Source of the DNA: Setophaga petechia
Lineage: Eukaryota; Chordata; Aves; Passeriformes; Parulidae
Assembly (NCBI GenBank): GCA_024362935.1
Contig: JANCRA010000061.1
Span: 124,001-188,000 of the forward strand
DNA length: 64,000 nucleotides
Reading direction: 5' to 3'
A model generated the notes under the pieces. That model did not search any database. It was not told the DNA's origin and saw nothing but the letters and a program-made list of their open reading frames with translations. The position numbers were made by a program, and so were the translations under genes. How positions within the stretch are numbered: the stretch's first letter is position 1; each line of letters starts with the position of its first letter. This document shows positions 1 to 12,050 of the stretch, piece after piece.

Positions 1-362
1 TGACAAACCATTTCACACAATCAAGGAACCCCTGGGAAGTTACTCCCTGGAGCAGTTAAACAGTGCATGGAAAAGAAAGAGAATGGAGTAAGACACGAGG
101 AGCAGCAACATTACAAAGTGTTAGTCATTGACAGCCATTCCAGCAAAACCACAATGCCCCAAAAGTTTTGAAGTTTTCTTTCTTTTTGCCACATGGACCT
201 GCAGCTTGAGACCTCTGGGTGAAGTTGATGGAAAAACTTAACAGGGAGCATTTCCTAACTTGCTCATCAATATCTAATTTAAAGAGTGGAGGAGCAAGCG
301 ACAATTAGGAACAAAAGAAAAGTGTGGTGGAAATAATGCTGGCACAAACTCCACAATCTCAC

Positions 363-616
363 CTGTTGAAGGATCTTGGCAAGGGTGCCCTTGTCCTTTT
401 GCATGACTCCATCTCTCTGCAGGCGGGCAAGTAACTCTGGCTTCTTGTACGTCCTCAGAGCAAGTAAATGAATCACCCTGTCCCTGTAGGGTCGCCGATA
501 AACAGCACTGCAAGGATTCTGTTCCCTCTCTGCAGGCTTCATGAGCTTTGTTCTCTTTTCCTCAGGGGCAGGACATGAAGTGTGTGGTTTTCCCCTTCTC
601 ACATCTGCTTGTTTTC
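363..616 (-). pseudogene. ELL2: ELL2-like exon (copy 0), probably broken acceptor
   Basis: One exon of an ELL2-like RNA polymerase II elongation factor. Read on the minus strand it is open and contains RPYRDRVIHLLAL followed by a Tyr-Lys-Lys-Pro-Glu-Leu stretch and a KDK...LQQ end, which is the conserved ELL segment just before the WPGYSE exon. Its length, 254 nt, equals the same exon in copy I (11056-11309) and in the right-hand gene (60021-60274). The donor is a normal GTGAGA (354-362). The 3' splice site reads GG at 617-618 where the sister copies have AG, so normal splicing is probably lost. The next exon would lie outside the window. Family membership is firm; calling it a pseudogene rests on that single base and is an inference. 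Confidence 0.75.
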
Positions 617-728
617 CCAAAGGAAAGGAAAACAGAAAAAGAAGTGTCAAATGGGGAGGTTGGCAGAAGGCAAGAAAGTTGATTTAAAATGCTGCTGGAT
701 ATTCTTGGGGACAGAGCTGATTTTGAAT

Positions 729-3700
729 ATCCCTTCCAACTCAGCATATTCTCTGATTCTGTGACAATGCCCAGTCCCTACTGTATGGATCATGTTGCAA
801 AGGCACCCTGTACCCTCTCAGCAACCAGACCTGTCTCACCTGATTTCTCTGAGCCAGCCCAAAGCAGATGTGCCACCAAGTTCCACAACTGACTCACTAC
901 TGCCAGTCCTCACACCCCAGGTATTCAATCTTAAATATTCCCTTAGAATCAATGTAGACCACCACCAGAAATCACACAAATCACCCCTCACATGTGAAAC
1001 AGAAGGTCCTCAATGAGAAATTCAGAAGTTGAGTTTTGTCTCTCCAAAAGCCACCATGATACTGCCTTAAAATGCTCTGCACTAGGCTAAGGCAGAGCAG
1101 GAGCTGCACTTGCAGGGGCAGGGATGTCCCTGCAGGCAGGGGACTGCAGCCACAGCCAGGTCAGAGCCTGTTTTGCTCAGGGCAGCTGGCTGTGCCTGGC
1201 TCAGCTCACTGCTGCAGGCAGCACCAGTGAGTGCCTGGAAGGGGAATGTGCACCTGGTGTCTGCCTGGAGCCAGGCTCCTTGGGGAAACAGCCCTCAGAA
1301 CACATTAATACAAATGGCACCACCTGAGCACATTGTGCTTTGAGGGGAATGTTGGAATCTGCGGGAAAGATGACATCACGCTCTCCCTTTCAATTTCCTT
1401 GAAATGAGCCCAATGCAGAATTTTGTCAAACCTATAATGACCAAGGCAAATAATTAAATCAAGCATGCTTTTCCATATTGATCTTATGAAATTCTCTACG
1501 CCACTTCCTCAAGGCCATTTTCTTTGCATTTCCAATTAAATTGAATGGATAATGGCAGAGCCTAGGTACTCCAGAAGCAAAATCTTAGGGACCAAGACTG
1601 TGAATTAAAATGCATAAGGTGGTCCAAAGCTTGACCACAATACTCCAAATTCCAATGCATCAAACGGGATGGGAAAGCTTTCTCAGGGGAAAACAAACCA
1701 GTGACTCAATGCTATGACAAGAGACTTCAAGTCTGACCCGAGGGCAAACCACCCCCAGGTTGAGATCTCTGAAGATCCCAAGAGATCCCCTGTCCCAAGA
1801 TTATACTGCAAAAATGAATTCCCAACTTGAAAATCTTACAGACATTGAGCAAAATAAGAAATCCAACCATACCTCCAAGTGGGTTACACAATTTGACATC
1901 CTGCGCACTTCCAGTGTGCAACGCCTCACTGGTATTTGGCTAAAATGGGAAAGAAATTTTCTGTAAAATCTTCAGCCTGCTCTCCATTACTGCTGATTAA
2001 CTAGGTCCTCCATTTTCAACAAGAGCTGGATTTGCAAAGGTTTGCTGTCACATCACTAAAAAGAGCTGCTTTGACACAGCTCTCCCTCGAAAAGCAGCCA
2101 GCTACAAAAGTGCTCTGAAAGAGTGACCCTCACTTGGCCTCTAATGCAGCCAAGCCTTGGAGTAGCAAGTCATCCTTTCCCAATTGCTGGAATTTATAGG
2201 CATAGACTTCCCTTGAAATCAAGTGCCTGAGTACAACTGGCCTGGCTGGCTTGACTCAGCTAACAATCCTGGTGAGAGTGGTTCACAAAAAGATCTCGGA
2301 CTCAGGGCAGTACCCAACACTGGGTTATATCTGGCACTAAGGAAGCACATCACAGAGAAGAATTTCATCTGCACAATCTGAATTTCAACTCTCAACACGC
2401 ATGAAAACCATTTCTCTTTTCCTCAGCTCTAGAAATATTATTTCAATAGATGTGAAATGGAAACAGTTTGTCAGGTGTAACAGAATTGTGGTTGCTTGGC
2501 TGAACTCATCATTTAGTATGGAGTATGTTGCATTCCGTTGGAACTCAAAAAATCGCTAAAATGTTTATCAGCCTAAGTACATTTTTTAACAGAAACAACT
2601 ATTGCCATCCAACCGCTTCATTCTGGAGGCAGAATTGGCTGAGATAAAATCTAAAAGGCTATGATAAATTGACTGAAAAATGTGGACTAATTACCATGAG
2701 AAGTAAGACATCAATTCCAAATACGAGTTAGAATATTACTTAAGGGAACTGTAATTTAGAACCAATGATGATTAATTTCTTTCTTTGGTAAAAATGTATC
2801 AAGAAGTGGAAAGGCTTTGAAAATGGTGTACATGGCTGGAGTTCTCCACTATGCATCACAGCCAGAACTCCAGTAATACATCCTGCTAACAGTAGAAAAT
2901 ACGGTTAGAGAGTTTTTCTTTATGCAGACCAGATCCGTGAACGGAGTACAAACTTGGAACCATGAGAAATCCATGAATTTTGGCCACAAGCCATGCCCAG
3001 AGCTTGAATTTCCTGAGTGTCAAAGTACAGAGAACATGTGAATTTCACTGGCACCTCTTCAGTGTCATCCCTAAGAGCCACTTCCATCAGAGAACCTCCC
3101 ATTTTCACTGGCACCTCCTCAGTATCATCCCCCTGTGAGTGGCTTCCCCACTGGCAGCTGCCTCAAAGGGGCCCTTGGAGCACCAGTGGGGCCCCAGCCC
3201 TGCCCAACAGGGCCCGCGGGCTCAGCAGCGCCTGACACCAACACCATGGCCAAGCCCCCACCCGCTGCCAACCCGCAGAGCCCCACACCTGCCCCTCACC
3301 TGCTGCTCCTGGCATCTCTGGCTCACCCTGACGGGCATGGCAGTGCTGCTGGGGGCCCCGCGGGACGCAGTGCGGATTGGGGCCCTGCGGAACTCACTGG
3401 ATCCTGCCCAGGCCCGCAGCTCCGCCATCCCGCTCTGCCTCGGCTGCTCCCGCTCCCACACAGACACTGATCCTGCTGAAATATCTGCAAAATGCAAAAT
3501 ATTTCTTAGGAAAATATGTATCTGGATGTTTGGCCTTTGTGGTTTTTAAGGTTCATCAATAAGAAGGGAGATGATTCCCATGACACAAGAAGTAGCCAAC
3601 AAGCTGGAAGTGATGACCAGGCCTTGGAAAGGCAAGTGACTTCTTGGCTGAATTGCCTTGTTGAGGTGTAGGGCTTGACAGGCTGCAGTGACCTCAGACA

Positions 3701-4826
3701 CAGGGCAGGTCAGCAAGGCTTGGGAAGAAGGATGCACCTCAGATTGTGGACAAAATGAATGCAGAATTTATGGGCACAAGGACATTTGGCAGAACCCCCA
3801 AGAAAAGGAATAAACTGATAAGGCCAATGCAGTAACTGTGCTGAATCAGCTCCCGCAGGGTAAGAGGCCATTCCAGCAGGGGAAGACCATGGCCACCCAC
3901 TCAAGAAACCTCTCATTAAGAAGAAGGGAGACACTGAGCATGCAGACTAATGAGCATGAGAAATGAGAGGATCATCACCCAACACCAGAGAGAATACTCC
4001 TTATGGAGAGAACTAGGGAACTTGCAGGCAATGAACACTAATTCCTTTCTTTGCTCAAGTATAAAAATAATAAGACACTCTACGTTCTTTTTGTGCTGGC
4101 TTTGTGAATTTGCCCCTGAGCCCCCCCTTTTCTGCATAGAACTGTGAATAATTACCTCCACTCAGTGGGTGGATTGGGCTCTTGAACAAGGGGTGCTGGA
4201 ACCAGCCAAGTTGGAACAACACTCGCTGTGGTTTTGACACCTCCACTCTCGCTGCAGCCACCAAAGGCTCTGAGTGCTCCTGCCCTGTGCTGGTGACAAT
4301 GGCCACGTGTCCTTGGAAACGGGGAGTTGCATGTTCCAGGCTGGCCGGGATGTCACTGAGGAGTGGCACGTGACACAGTGGGGGCAGAGGGATTTCACAA
4401 TGGGCACAGGTAGGGAATGCCCTGCCCTGTCCCATCACTGACTCTGCTCATTTCCAAGAGCAGAACGAGGCACCCCACCAACCCCAGTAGCCGCAGCTGT
4501 GCAAAGCAGGGCTAATGAAGTGTTTCTGCACAAAAGTGCTGCACTTGGCTCTCTCTGAGCAAAGGAGCAGCTCAACACCTGTAACCAGGGCAGCAAGGTG
4601 CAGCCCTGCCAGCTCTGGGCCATCCTGTCATGGCCCCGTCAAGTCTGTGAGGCTTCCAGCATGTACACGGTCACTCAAATATCATCTCTTTGACACAACC
4701 CCCAACTTTTCCTCATCCCGTCCTCCTCAAAAGAAAGCAAACCAGCAGCATGCTCAGGTCCCACATGCTCTGCAGGAGGAGGTGACATGGAAAGGCCAGG
4801 GAGGACCATGAACACAATTACAGGCT
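729..4826. repeat. Inverted-repeat unit A, left copy
   Basis: This stretch matches 54608-58794 in reverse complement over its whole length with modest divergence and small indels (coordinate sums stay between about 59423 and 59523). Matching landmarks are 1110-1343 with 58174-58407, 3135-3470 with 55959-56294, and 4055-4438 with 54985-55371. Several frames stay open in both copies, but none resembles a protein I know, and the conservation is what a recent duplication gives without selection. In both arms the unit lies upstream of ELL2-like exons, so it is probably the 5' flank of the duplicated gene unit. No exon is called inside it. Confidence 0.85.
3040..3135. repeat. Short tandem repeat in unit A
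   Basis: Two imperfect copies of a unit of roughly 60-70 bp containing TTTCACTGGCACCTC and CAGTATCATCC or CAGTGTCATCC. The inverted copy on the right (about 56300-56450) has at least three copies, so copy number has changed since the duplication. Confidence 0.6.
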
Positions 4827-5559
4827 GACAGTTGTGCTGACTGCAGGTGGCCATTGTAATTACTGACATATCTGGAGAAATATTTTATACTCGGCTTATG
4901 ATTGATTGATTTTCATTTTCCCCATACCCAAGCTTACTCATGGTCTCAGTCAGCTGGCAGCAAAGAAGCCATTAGAGGGAGAGGGAATAAAAGCATGTTA
5001 TTGAAAATAGGTTTAATATTACCATCGAAAGCCCATTTCCCATGTCACAAAAGCTTGTCTTTGTCTTCAAGACCATGTCCATATCTGCCCATGTCTGCTT
5101 TCCTGGCTGCCACAGTCAAAGTTGACAGTGTAGTTTGGAGACAGAAAGGAAGGAAACAATTTTTCAAAGACCAGAGCAGATATCTGCAAAAGAGCTGTGT
5201 CCCTTTTTGGGAATGATTGGATTGTGATGGTTCTAGATCCCCAGGAATGGACTGGAAAAGCCTTTGTATGAACCTTGAAACAAATCTCATGAGGTTTCAC
5301 CCTCCGCATAATCCAACAGACTTTCCATTGCTTAAATAGACAGTGATGACAACCGCACTTCTGGAGTTACCAGATTTGACTGAAATCCTTTGCACTGTTC
5401 ACATATGAGCACCTTTGTCTTGCACCGTAAATCCATATTTATCTCAACGACTGGGAATGCAGGAAAGAACCCTGTGGAAAAGAACATATTTCTTAAAAGA
5501 ACATCTCAACATTGTCTCCAAGGGATGACCAGTGCACCTGAAAGCAGAAGACACCAGAA
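4827..5559. other. Unassigned sequence, left arm only
   Basis: This is the start of a block of about 6 kb that has no counterpart at the equivalent place in the right arm. I see no exon, LTR end or repeat I can name. Confidence 0.4.
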
Positions 5560-7060
5560 TCCTGATTGATAGAATAGGCGTGAAAGCAAATGGGAAAAAA
5601 ATGTCAGTTTATGTGCTGCACGTGTTTATGTCTGGTGTAGAGCAAAAAGGAGCTCACTGGTTTTCCTAAAGTGACAGGGGGTACTCCTGGAACAAAAGAC
5701 ATGGTGCTAAGGACAGCTACTGCCTTGAACCCTGCTGTGCTCCTCAATCCTTCTGCAAGGAATCAGCATCTCCAAACAAATCAAGACAGCTTTGGGAGCA
5801 TCCGGTTCCCTGCTGAAGTAGCAATAATGCACTGCAAAGCTCACCAGTTCATTCAAGGCCAGGAGACTGAGGAGCAGACCAAACTGCTGGAGAGGAGGCA
5901 GAACAAAGCATCTTGTTGGCAATTCTTTCCAAAGCTGTGAACCTTTCCAAATCAGACACAGAACACCATGATGAAAACAACCATTCTTCAAATACCTTCA
6001 ATGTCTGATTTAGTCCTGAAGGGTGGTGGGTAGCAACAAATCAACAAGTTAGAGTGCCTCAAGGAATAATGACTCAAACTGGAGAAGGCAAACATAAAGA
6101 AACCCACTGGGGTATTGAAGGTACAGTAGACAATTTGGAAAGGCAGCTACTTAGTGTTAGGCTGACAGGGATTGTGACAACTGAAATGAAAAATCTGCTT
6201 ACAGAGCAATGCACAGTTTTCCAAAAGACTGCCCTTAGGGATCCCAAGAACAGGAAGCAGTGCCAGATGTTAATGACAAGGACATTTTTCTGAGTTGACC
6301 AGAAGTAAATATAACTACCTTTTTGGTTTAGGGGACACGTGTTCTGCATGGCCAGAGGCTTTTCCTTGTCACTCCAACAATGCCAGAGAAATACCTCTAG
6401 TTAAAAATAAAAAATACTAGTAAGATAAAGGATTCCTTTTGGAATGCCAGCAGATAAAGATTCTCATTTCATAGCTGAAACTGTACAAAGTTTGTCCAAA
6501 ACACCCCAGAGAAATGAAACCTACTCCACCCGTGGAGGTCTTATCCCAGAAGGAAGACTGAGAGAAAAAATCAGAGTCTACAAAGAAAAATGAGCAAAAT
6601 TTTCCAAGAAACCTCACTAAAGCGGGCAATAGGGCTTCCCCTGCCTCTCCTGAGGGTCAGAATTCCAGTAGCTTTTAAAGGAAAAGTCATCCCACATGAA
6701 ATGCTCTATGGAAGACAATACCAAATTGCAATTCCAGAGAAAGTAATGTGATAGGAAATTATATTAAGTCCATTTTTGTCGTCTTTGTCAAAAGTGCTCT
6801 CATCTCTGAAGAAATTCCGGGTATGATCACCTCTGATGACTTTGGATTCTCAGGTACATCCTCATCAGCCTGGTGACTGTGTCCATGTCAGAAAGCACAG
6901 CAACAAGGCACTTCAAGAAAAGTGGAAAGGACCATTTCAAGTGTTCCTAAGCACTCCTGCAGCAATAAAAGGGGATCGGGACCAGTGTGTTCATACATGG
7001 TTTCCCAAGGGAAGCCAACCCCAACAGAAAAAGAACTAGAGGGGAAAATAAAGTCAGCTG
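5560..7060 (+). mobile_element. Degraded gammaretrovirus-like pol remnant
   Basis: Three separated open pieces on the plus strand read like consecutive parts of a class I (gammaretrovirus-like) pol. About 5671-5940 has an LNPA motif and then PAEVAIMHCKAHQ, as at the end of RNase H. About 6054-6293 has a His-x3-His pair (KHKETHWG) followed by a Cys, as in the integrase zinc-binding domain. About 6836-7039 has VHPHQPGD and LQEKWKGPFQV, as in the gammaretroviral integrase C-terminus. The pieces are separated by stops and frame changes, and no flanking LTRs were found, so this is an old inactive fragment. Confidence 0.7.
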
Positions 7061-8450
7061 AGGATATGAAGATGAGACTTGTAAAAGCATAAAAACATAA
7101 CTTTTTTATGATATGCAGAATTAGTTAGAAGAAATTCCATAAAAGGAAAGATGGGTCATGAAGGGGTGACTATTAAAAATCACCACTCTCAGCCCACCCT
7201 CACCAGCAGCACTCCTGCTCACTCTGTCAACCAGCAGCAGCCACCAGGCCAAGGGGAGGCTCCCCAGCACAATTCACCCCATGCCCCCCACGGCAGCGTT
7301 CCTGGGGCTGCTGCACTGCAGAGATGTAGGAGCAACTCCTGACCCAGGCAAAAATGGACCCAAAATACAGGGTTCAGAGGTGACATTTTGTTGAACTTCA
7401 CTTGGAGGAGAACAGAAGGGCAACGACGGCACAGCTGTTCAATCACAAAACACCTCAAGAACTCTCAGGTGTGGGGGCTCAACATCATTGCATGGAAACA
7501 ATTCAGGAATTTGTAGAATCCTCTCCAAAGAAGACAAAGGCATTCACAGCCCTACTGAGTGTTCCCAAATGTTATCCTCTTTTAGTCAATTTCATATCCT
7601 TCCCCAAAAGAAGGTTATGGCTTTCCTGGCAACACTTCTGCTGTGTCAGCTGAATGAATACATGGCAGGAAACTCAGGAAAAGGACTAGACATTGAAGTC
7701 TCCATAGGTCTGTGCAGGAATCTACATCTATGTCTCTCTAGATAGGCTGGTTGAGACAGACTAGTTTTAAAAGTGCTAAGAAATGGACAGCATTTCCATA
7801 GGGACATTTGAAGCCAGTTTTCTTTAAAAGCCATTGAAGTACCATACCTCCAACACTTCTCCACATGTTTTACAGAACTCTTAGAAAAATCTGAATATTC
7901 CTTGGCTCCCTGACAAGATGAGGCCATGGTCTCCAAGCACTCCTGAGAGCTGCTTCAGCTGACACCTTAGAGCACCCCATGTGCACTCCTCTGTAACCCT
8001 CCAGAACAAGGTCATCTGGGGAGGGAGCTGTACAAACCTCTATGCCTTCCACAACTTAAGGCAAAAATCTTAAATTAAAAAGAAAGGTCACAAAACAGGC
8101 CCATTCTAATCATAAAGAATTTCCACTTTCTGCAATCTTTTCTTTAAATGCACACAACTTCATAGTAGAGGTGGTGGGCTTCCACCCTCTACTGAGAAAA
8201 CTCATTCAATAGACCAACCTGTGTCTTGAAGAGAAGAATTGACCAGAAGAAAGACACTCCAAATGTAATATAAGTGACAATAAGAGAAGGAGTTAACAAT
8301 CATGCAATTTGTTTATTACTAAAGTTCAATACTAATTTCTATAATCCTAGAAGAACTAATCCTACGTTTTTAACAAATAATCTTCTGCTCATTCCTAACG
8401 TGAAGAACATTAAAACAACTAATCTTTTTTTAAAATAAAAAAGCCGGAGT
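7061..8450. other. Unassigned, 3' flank of ELL2-like copy I
   Basis: No gene recognised. Short open frames here are not supported by any family. A minus-strand AATAAA (plus-strand tttatt at 8312-8317) lies about 140 bp past the ELL2-like terminal exon and could be its poly(A) signal. Confidence 0.35.
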
Positions 8451-11309
8451 TCATAGATGTTCCCTTGCAGATGCAGACGACTGGTGCCAGGACTCCACTT
8501 GCTGCTGGCCAAATTCAGACACTCATTGCTGCATGTGGAACAGCTTTTTGTGGAGGTACTGGCACCTGCTCTTCATCTCAGAGTAGCTGGGACTACCCTA
8601 TGAAGGAGAAATCAAAAGACAATTAGGGCATGCCAACATTTCCGCAGAGTTTAGAATTTCATGACCTTTACTTTAAAAGAGCCTTGAGGCACACTCAGAG
8701 GTTACCAAGCCTGGCCAGGTTGTTTTATTCATGGAAAACTGTAATAATACTCCCAGACTGACTTTTGAGCTATTTTTCTCTGTGAGCCACCATCCTTCTG
8801 GAAACTTTGCAAACTGAGGCTGTTGTAATACAGACCTAAAAACAAACTCTACACAAGTCTGAAACTACAACAACAAGAACTCAAAGCACATCAGCTCCTA
8901 AGGAGGCCAAAACGCATTAATGCTAAAAGCCACTGATGGGAGTCAAACCTTCTTCAATCCTTTTTCCCACAAATCCGCACAAGCGTGGTTTATCAAGCTC
9001 ATGACACAAATCCAAGATGAGGTGCCAATGAGAATAATAGATGCCACTTCCCAAAACTCTCACACCAATGCTGCTGCTCCTCTGGGCCTGAAGACCTGGT
9101 TCTTTTTGGATGACAAAATTTCCTTCCACATGGCAATAAACAATTCAAACCATCCTGAGATTAATATTTATAAGCAGTAATTGGTTAACACGTTGAAATT
9201 CAGTACCAGGACTGAAAACAACTTGGCCCAAGGATGCATCCCAGGCCAGATGCACATGACTGGTATGCAGGATAAGTTTGAAACGAAAACAAGGCACAGC
9301 ACACGGCCACAAGCACAGCAAAGCTCAGGGCCAAGCATGGAGCAGAACAGGATAGCCATGCTGTGCCCAGGCACAGGGAGGGAGGAGAGAAATTAAGGCA
9401 GAGCAGAGAGCGAGGGAATATCACAATTCTGTAGATCCTGTGTTTTGCCCAGCCACGTGGATAGTGCACAGCTGGGGTCAACAATGAGAGGGACAGAGAG
9501 ACAGAGGGAGAAGAGAGCGAGAGGGCCCCATCTGCCCTAGCCTCATGCAGCCTCCAAAGCACAGGAGATTTTTCATGCAGTTCTGTCACACATGCAGAGC
9601 CAGCCCTTGGAGCCCTTCTCCAGGGAATGAGTTGAGGCTGGGGACTCAGCTCAAGTCTCCAGGCAGAGCAGAAAGTTGGCTCAGGACAATGCTGCTCCAC
9701 CCCTGCAGGATCCTCTCTTCTTGTCACAACCTTCCTATCACAGCACTCAGAATGTCTGAGGCAAAACATGCTTAGGCCTGCTCCTGCACACTCCCATCCC
9801 AGCTTTTACACCACCAGCAAGTCTGCTAAAATATCATGCACACTACAGAATGTTAAAAATGCACAAAATACCTGAGCAGGTCTTGCTGGAGCATCTCTCT
9901 CAGAAGGCCCTGGAGATGTCGCTTGGCTGCTGCTAGTGAGGGTCTGAGATGGAGTTGATTTCCTGTATGGATTATTCAATATTTCATGTTACAAGGCCTA
10001 AATATCAACTGTCATAATTCTTTCCCTGCAAGGAAAACAGAGTCCTTCAGTGTCAGGACTCAAGGAAACAGCATGAAGCTGAGTTGAGGGAGCTTTAGGC
10101 GGAATATCAGGAAAACATGCATGGCCCAGAGGGTGCTGGAGCACTGCAACAGGCTCCCCAGGCCAGTGCTCACTGCACCAAGAGCTCAAGAAGAGTTTGA
10201 ACAACACTCTTGGGCACAGGGTGTGCTTCTTGTGGTGTCCTGTGTGGGGCCAGCAGTTGGACTCCATGACCCTGAAGAGCCTCTGCTGGGGCAGAATATC
10301 CTAAGAATCCAGGCTTCATTTCCCAGGGCTTTCTTCTAAAAAGGCTCTTTTCCTTCCCCAAAAGTCTGAACTTACCTAGAAAGAATCAGCCTCAAATTCT
10401 CTCTATCCATTTTACTGTAGCCAGGCCAATCAGTCTGAAGGGTTTGAAAGAGATGTTCCTTCAGACTGAAAGAATTATCCTTTGCATTCCACTTGGCTAC
10501 CTACAGGCAGACATTCAGGAAAACAAATGTTCATTACCCATATATGCAAACTACAGAAATCTAAATGAGCTACTTCAGTTGGGATGGCAGAACATGGCTC
10601 TCAATATATTCTGAATGTCTTCAGAGTGAAAAAGCCCTGCAGTGACTGCCCTGGGCAAACCCAGCAACGAACATCTCAGGTTCAGGGAACGAGTTCTTAA
10701 AAGTCACTGTGGGATCAACGGAATCTGCATCCACTTTGAATTTGAGTCCTTTGACTAGGTTCCAAAATGCTTTTTCCTGGCTAAAGAAGAAAGAGTCGCA
10801 ATTGATAGAATAATTCTTGCATAATTCAGCAACCACCTATATTGATGGGGAATTTATAAAAATGACAGAAGGAGCTACTGCATCTTTCCATAGGTGTCTT
10901 GTCTTATGAAAGGCTATGAGAAAGAAAGAGCAGTGGAACTTAACTTGAAGGAGAATTGGAAAAGCCTCTAATTTGAAGAGGTGAGGAAGTAGTAAAATTA
11001 TGAACAGCAGAAGAGCATGATGGAAGAATTGCTGGCACAGGCTCCACGATCTCACCTGCTGAAGGATCTTTCCAAGGGAATCCTTGTCCTTTGGCCTGAC
11101 CCCATCTCTCTGCAGCCGAGCAAGCAGCTCTGGCTCCTTGTAATCCCTCAGGGCAAGTAAATGAATCACCCTGTCCCTGTAGGGTCGGCCGTAAACAGCA
11201 GCGCAGCCGCTCCAGTCGATGTCTGCAAGTCTCACAGGCATCATCCTCTTCTTCCCAGGCACAGGCCCGGAATTGTTTTCCTGGGCTCCTCTGACCTCTG
11301 CTTTGTCTC
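8451..11309 (-). pseudogene. ELL2: ELL2-like elongation factor, copy I (partial, premature stop)
   Basis: ELL-family proteins are subunits of super and little elongation complexes that stimulate RNA polymerase II. Four exons are visible on the minus strand. 11056-11309 carries GRPYRDRVIHLLAL. 10376-10500 carries VAKWNAKDNSFSLKEHLF and DWPGYSK. 9872-9962 is Ser/Pro-rich, ending ARPAQ. 8451-8597 is the C-terminal occludin/ELL homology exon, with SPSYSEMKSRCQYLHKKL. The first three have exactly the lengths (254, 125, 91 nt) and splice phases of the right-hand copy. In the terminal exon a TGA at 8523-8525 cuts the homology, although the frame beyond it still reads FGQQQVESW. The basic exon (KKQRI type) and the first part of the occludin-like domain were not found between 9872 and 8597, so this copy is internally deleted as well as truncated. 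Upstream exon(s) are also missing. Confidence 0.8.
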
Positions 11310-11544
11310 CTAAAGTCAGGGCAAACCAGAAACAAACAGTTCAAACTGGAGGTCTGGAGAAGGCAAAGAAGTTGATTCAAAAGGATGCACCAAGGCTCTT
11401 GAACCTCTACTTGTTTGCCATTTACAGATCTAAAAGACTCCAAATAGTAAAGCATTAAAAAGAAACAGTCGTTAAAAGCTGGTAAAGGAGTGACACTGGA
11501 TGGGAGATTTTTGTGAAAAATTCTTTTGACGCATGTTGCTTTTA

Positions 11545-11870
11545 TATGATTTCCCCAGTTTGTAAGCTCAAGCATTGAGCTGTGTCAAGGATGACATGGA
11601 CAGTGGGATTAGGTGCATCCTCAGCAAATTTGCCAACACCAGAGGCCTGGGATGCCATCCAGAGGGACCAAAACGCGCTTGGGAACTGGGGCCCTGGGAA
11701 CCTCATCAGATTCAACCAGGGCAAGTGCCAAGTCCTGCATCTTTGGTTTTGTGACATGCCCTGGCACCAAGACAGGCTTGGAGATGAAGGTGGGGAGGAC
11801 TTGGAGGTGCTGGTGGATGAGAGGCTGCATATGACTAAAAAATCAGACAGATATCCAGTAAAAAAATGAA
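11545..11870 (+). mobile_element. CR1 LINE fragment (ORF2 C-terminal part)
   Basis: Plus-strand reading resembles the C-terminal part of CR1 ORF2: DDMDSGI, then AIQRD-like, NLIRFNQGKCQVLHL and LEVLVDERLHM, with frame breaks between. A CR1 piece covering the same ORF2 segment, in the opposite orientation, lies at about 59395-59770. In both arms it sits just outside the ELL2-like exon, so it was probably carried along in the duplication. Confidence 0.7.
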
Positions 11871-12050
11871 ATGGAAGTATATCTTGAAGTTGTTCCTCAG
11901 TTTAATACCCTTTGCACTTGGATTGTGTGACTCCTTTTCTGCCTGGGTCCTGTGCTCTCTGCTCATCTCTTTGGCTTTCATCATGGGCAAGCATTTTATA
12001 AAAACCCAAAGTAAGAGATTTTTTCATCCTGTCTAATTCTCTTATCTCAC

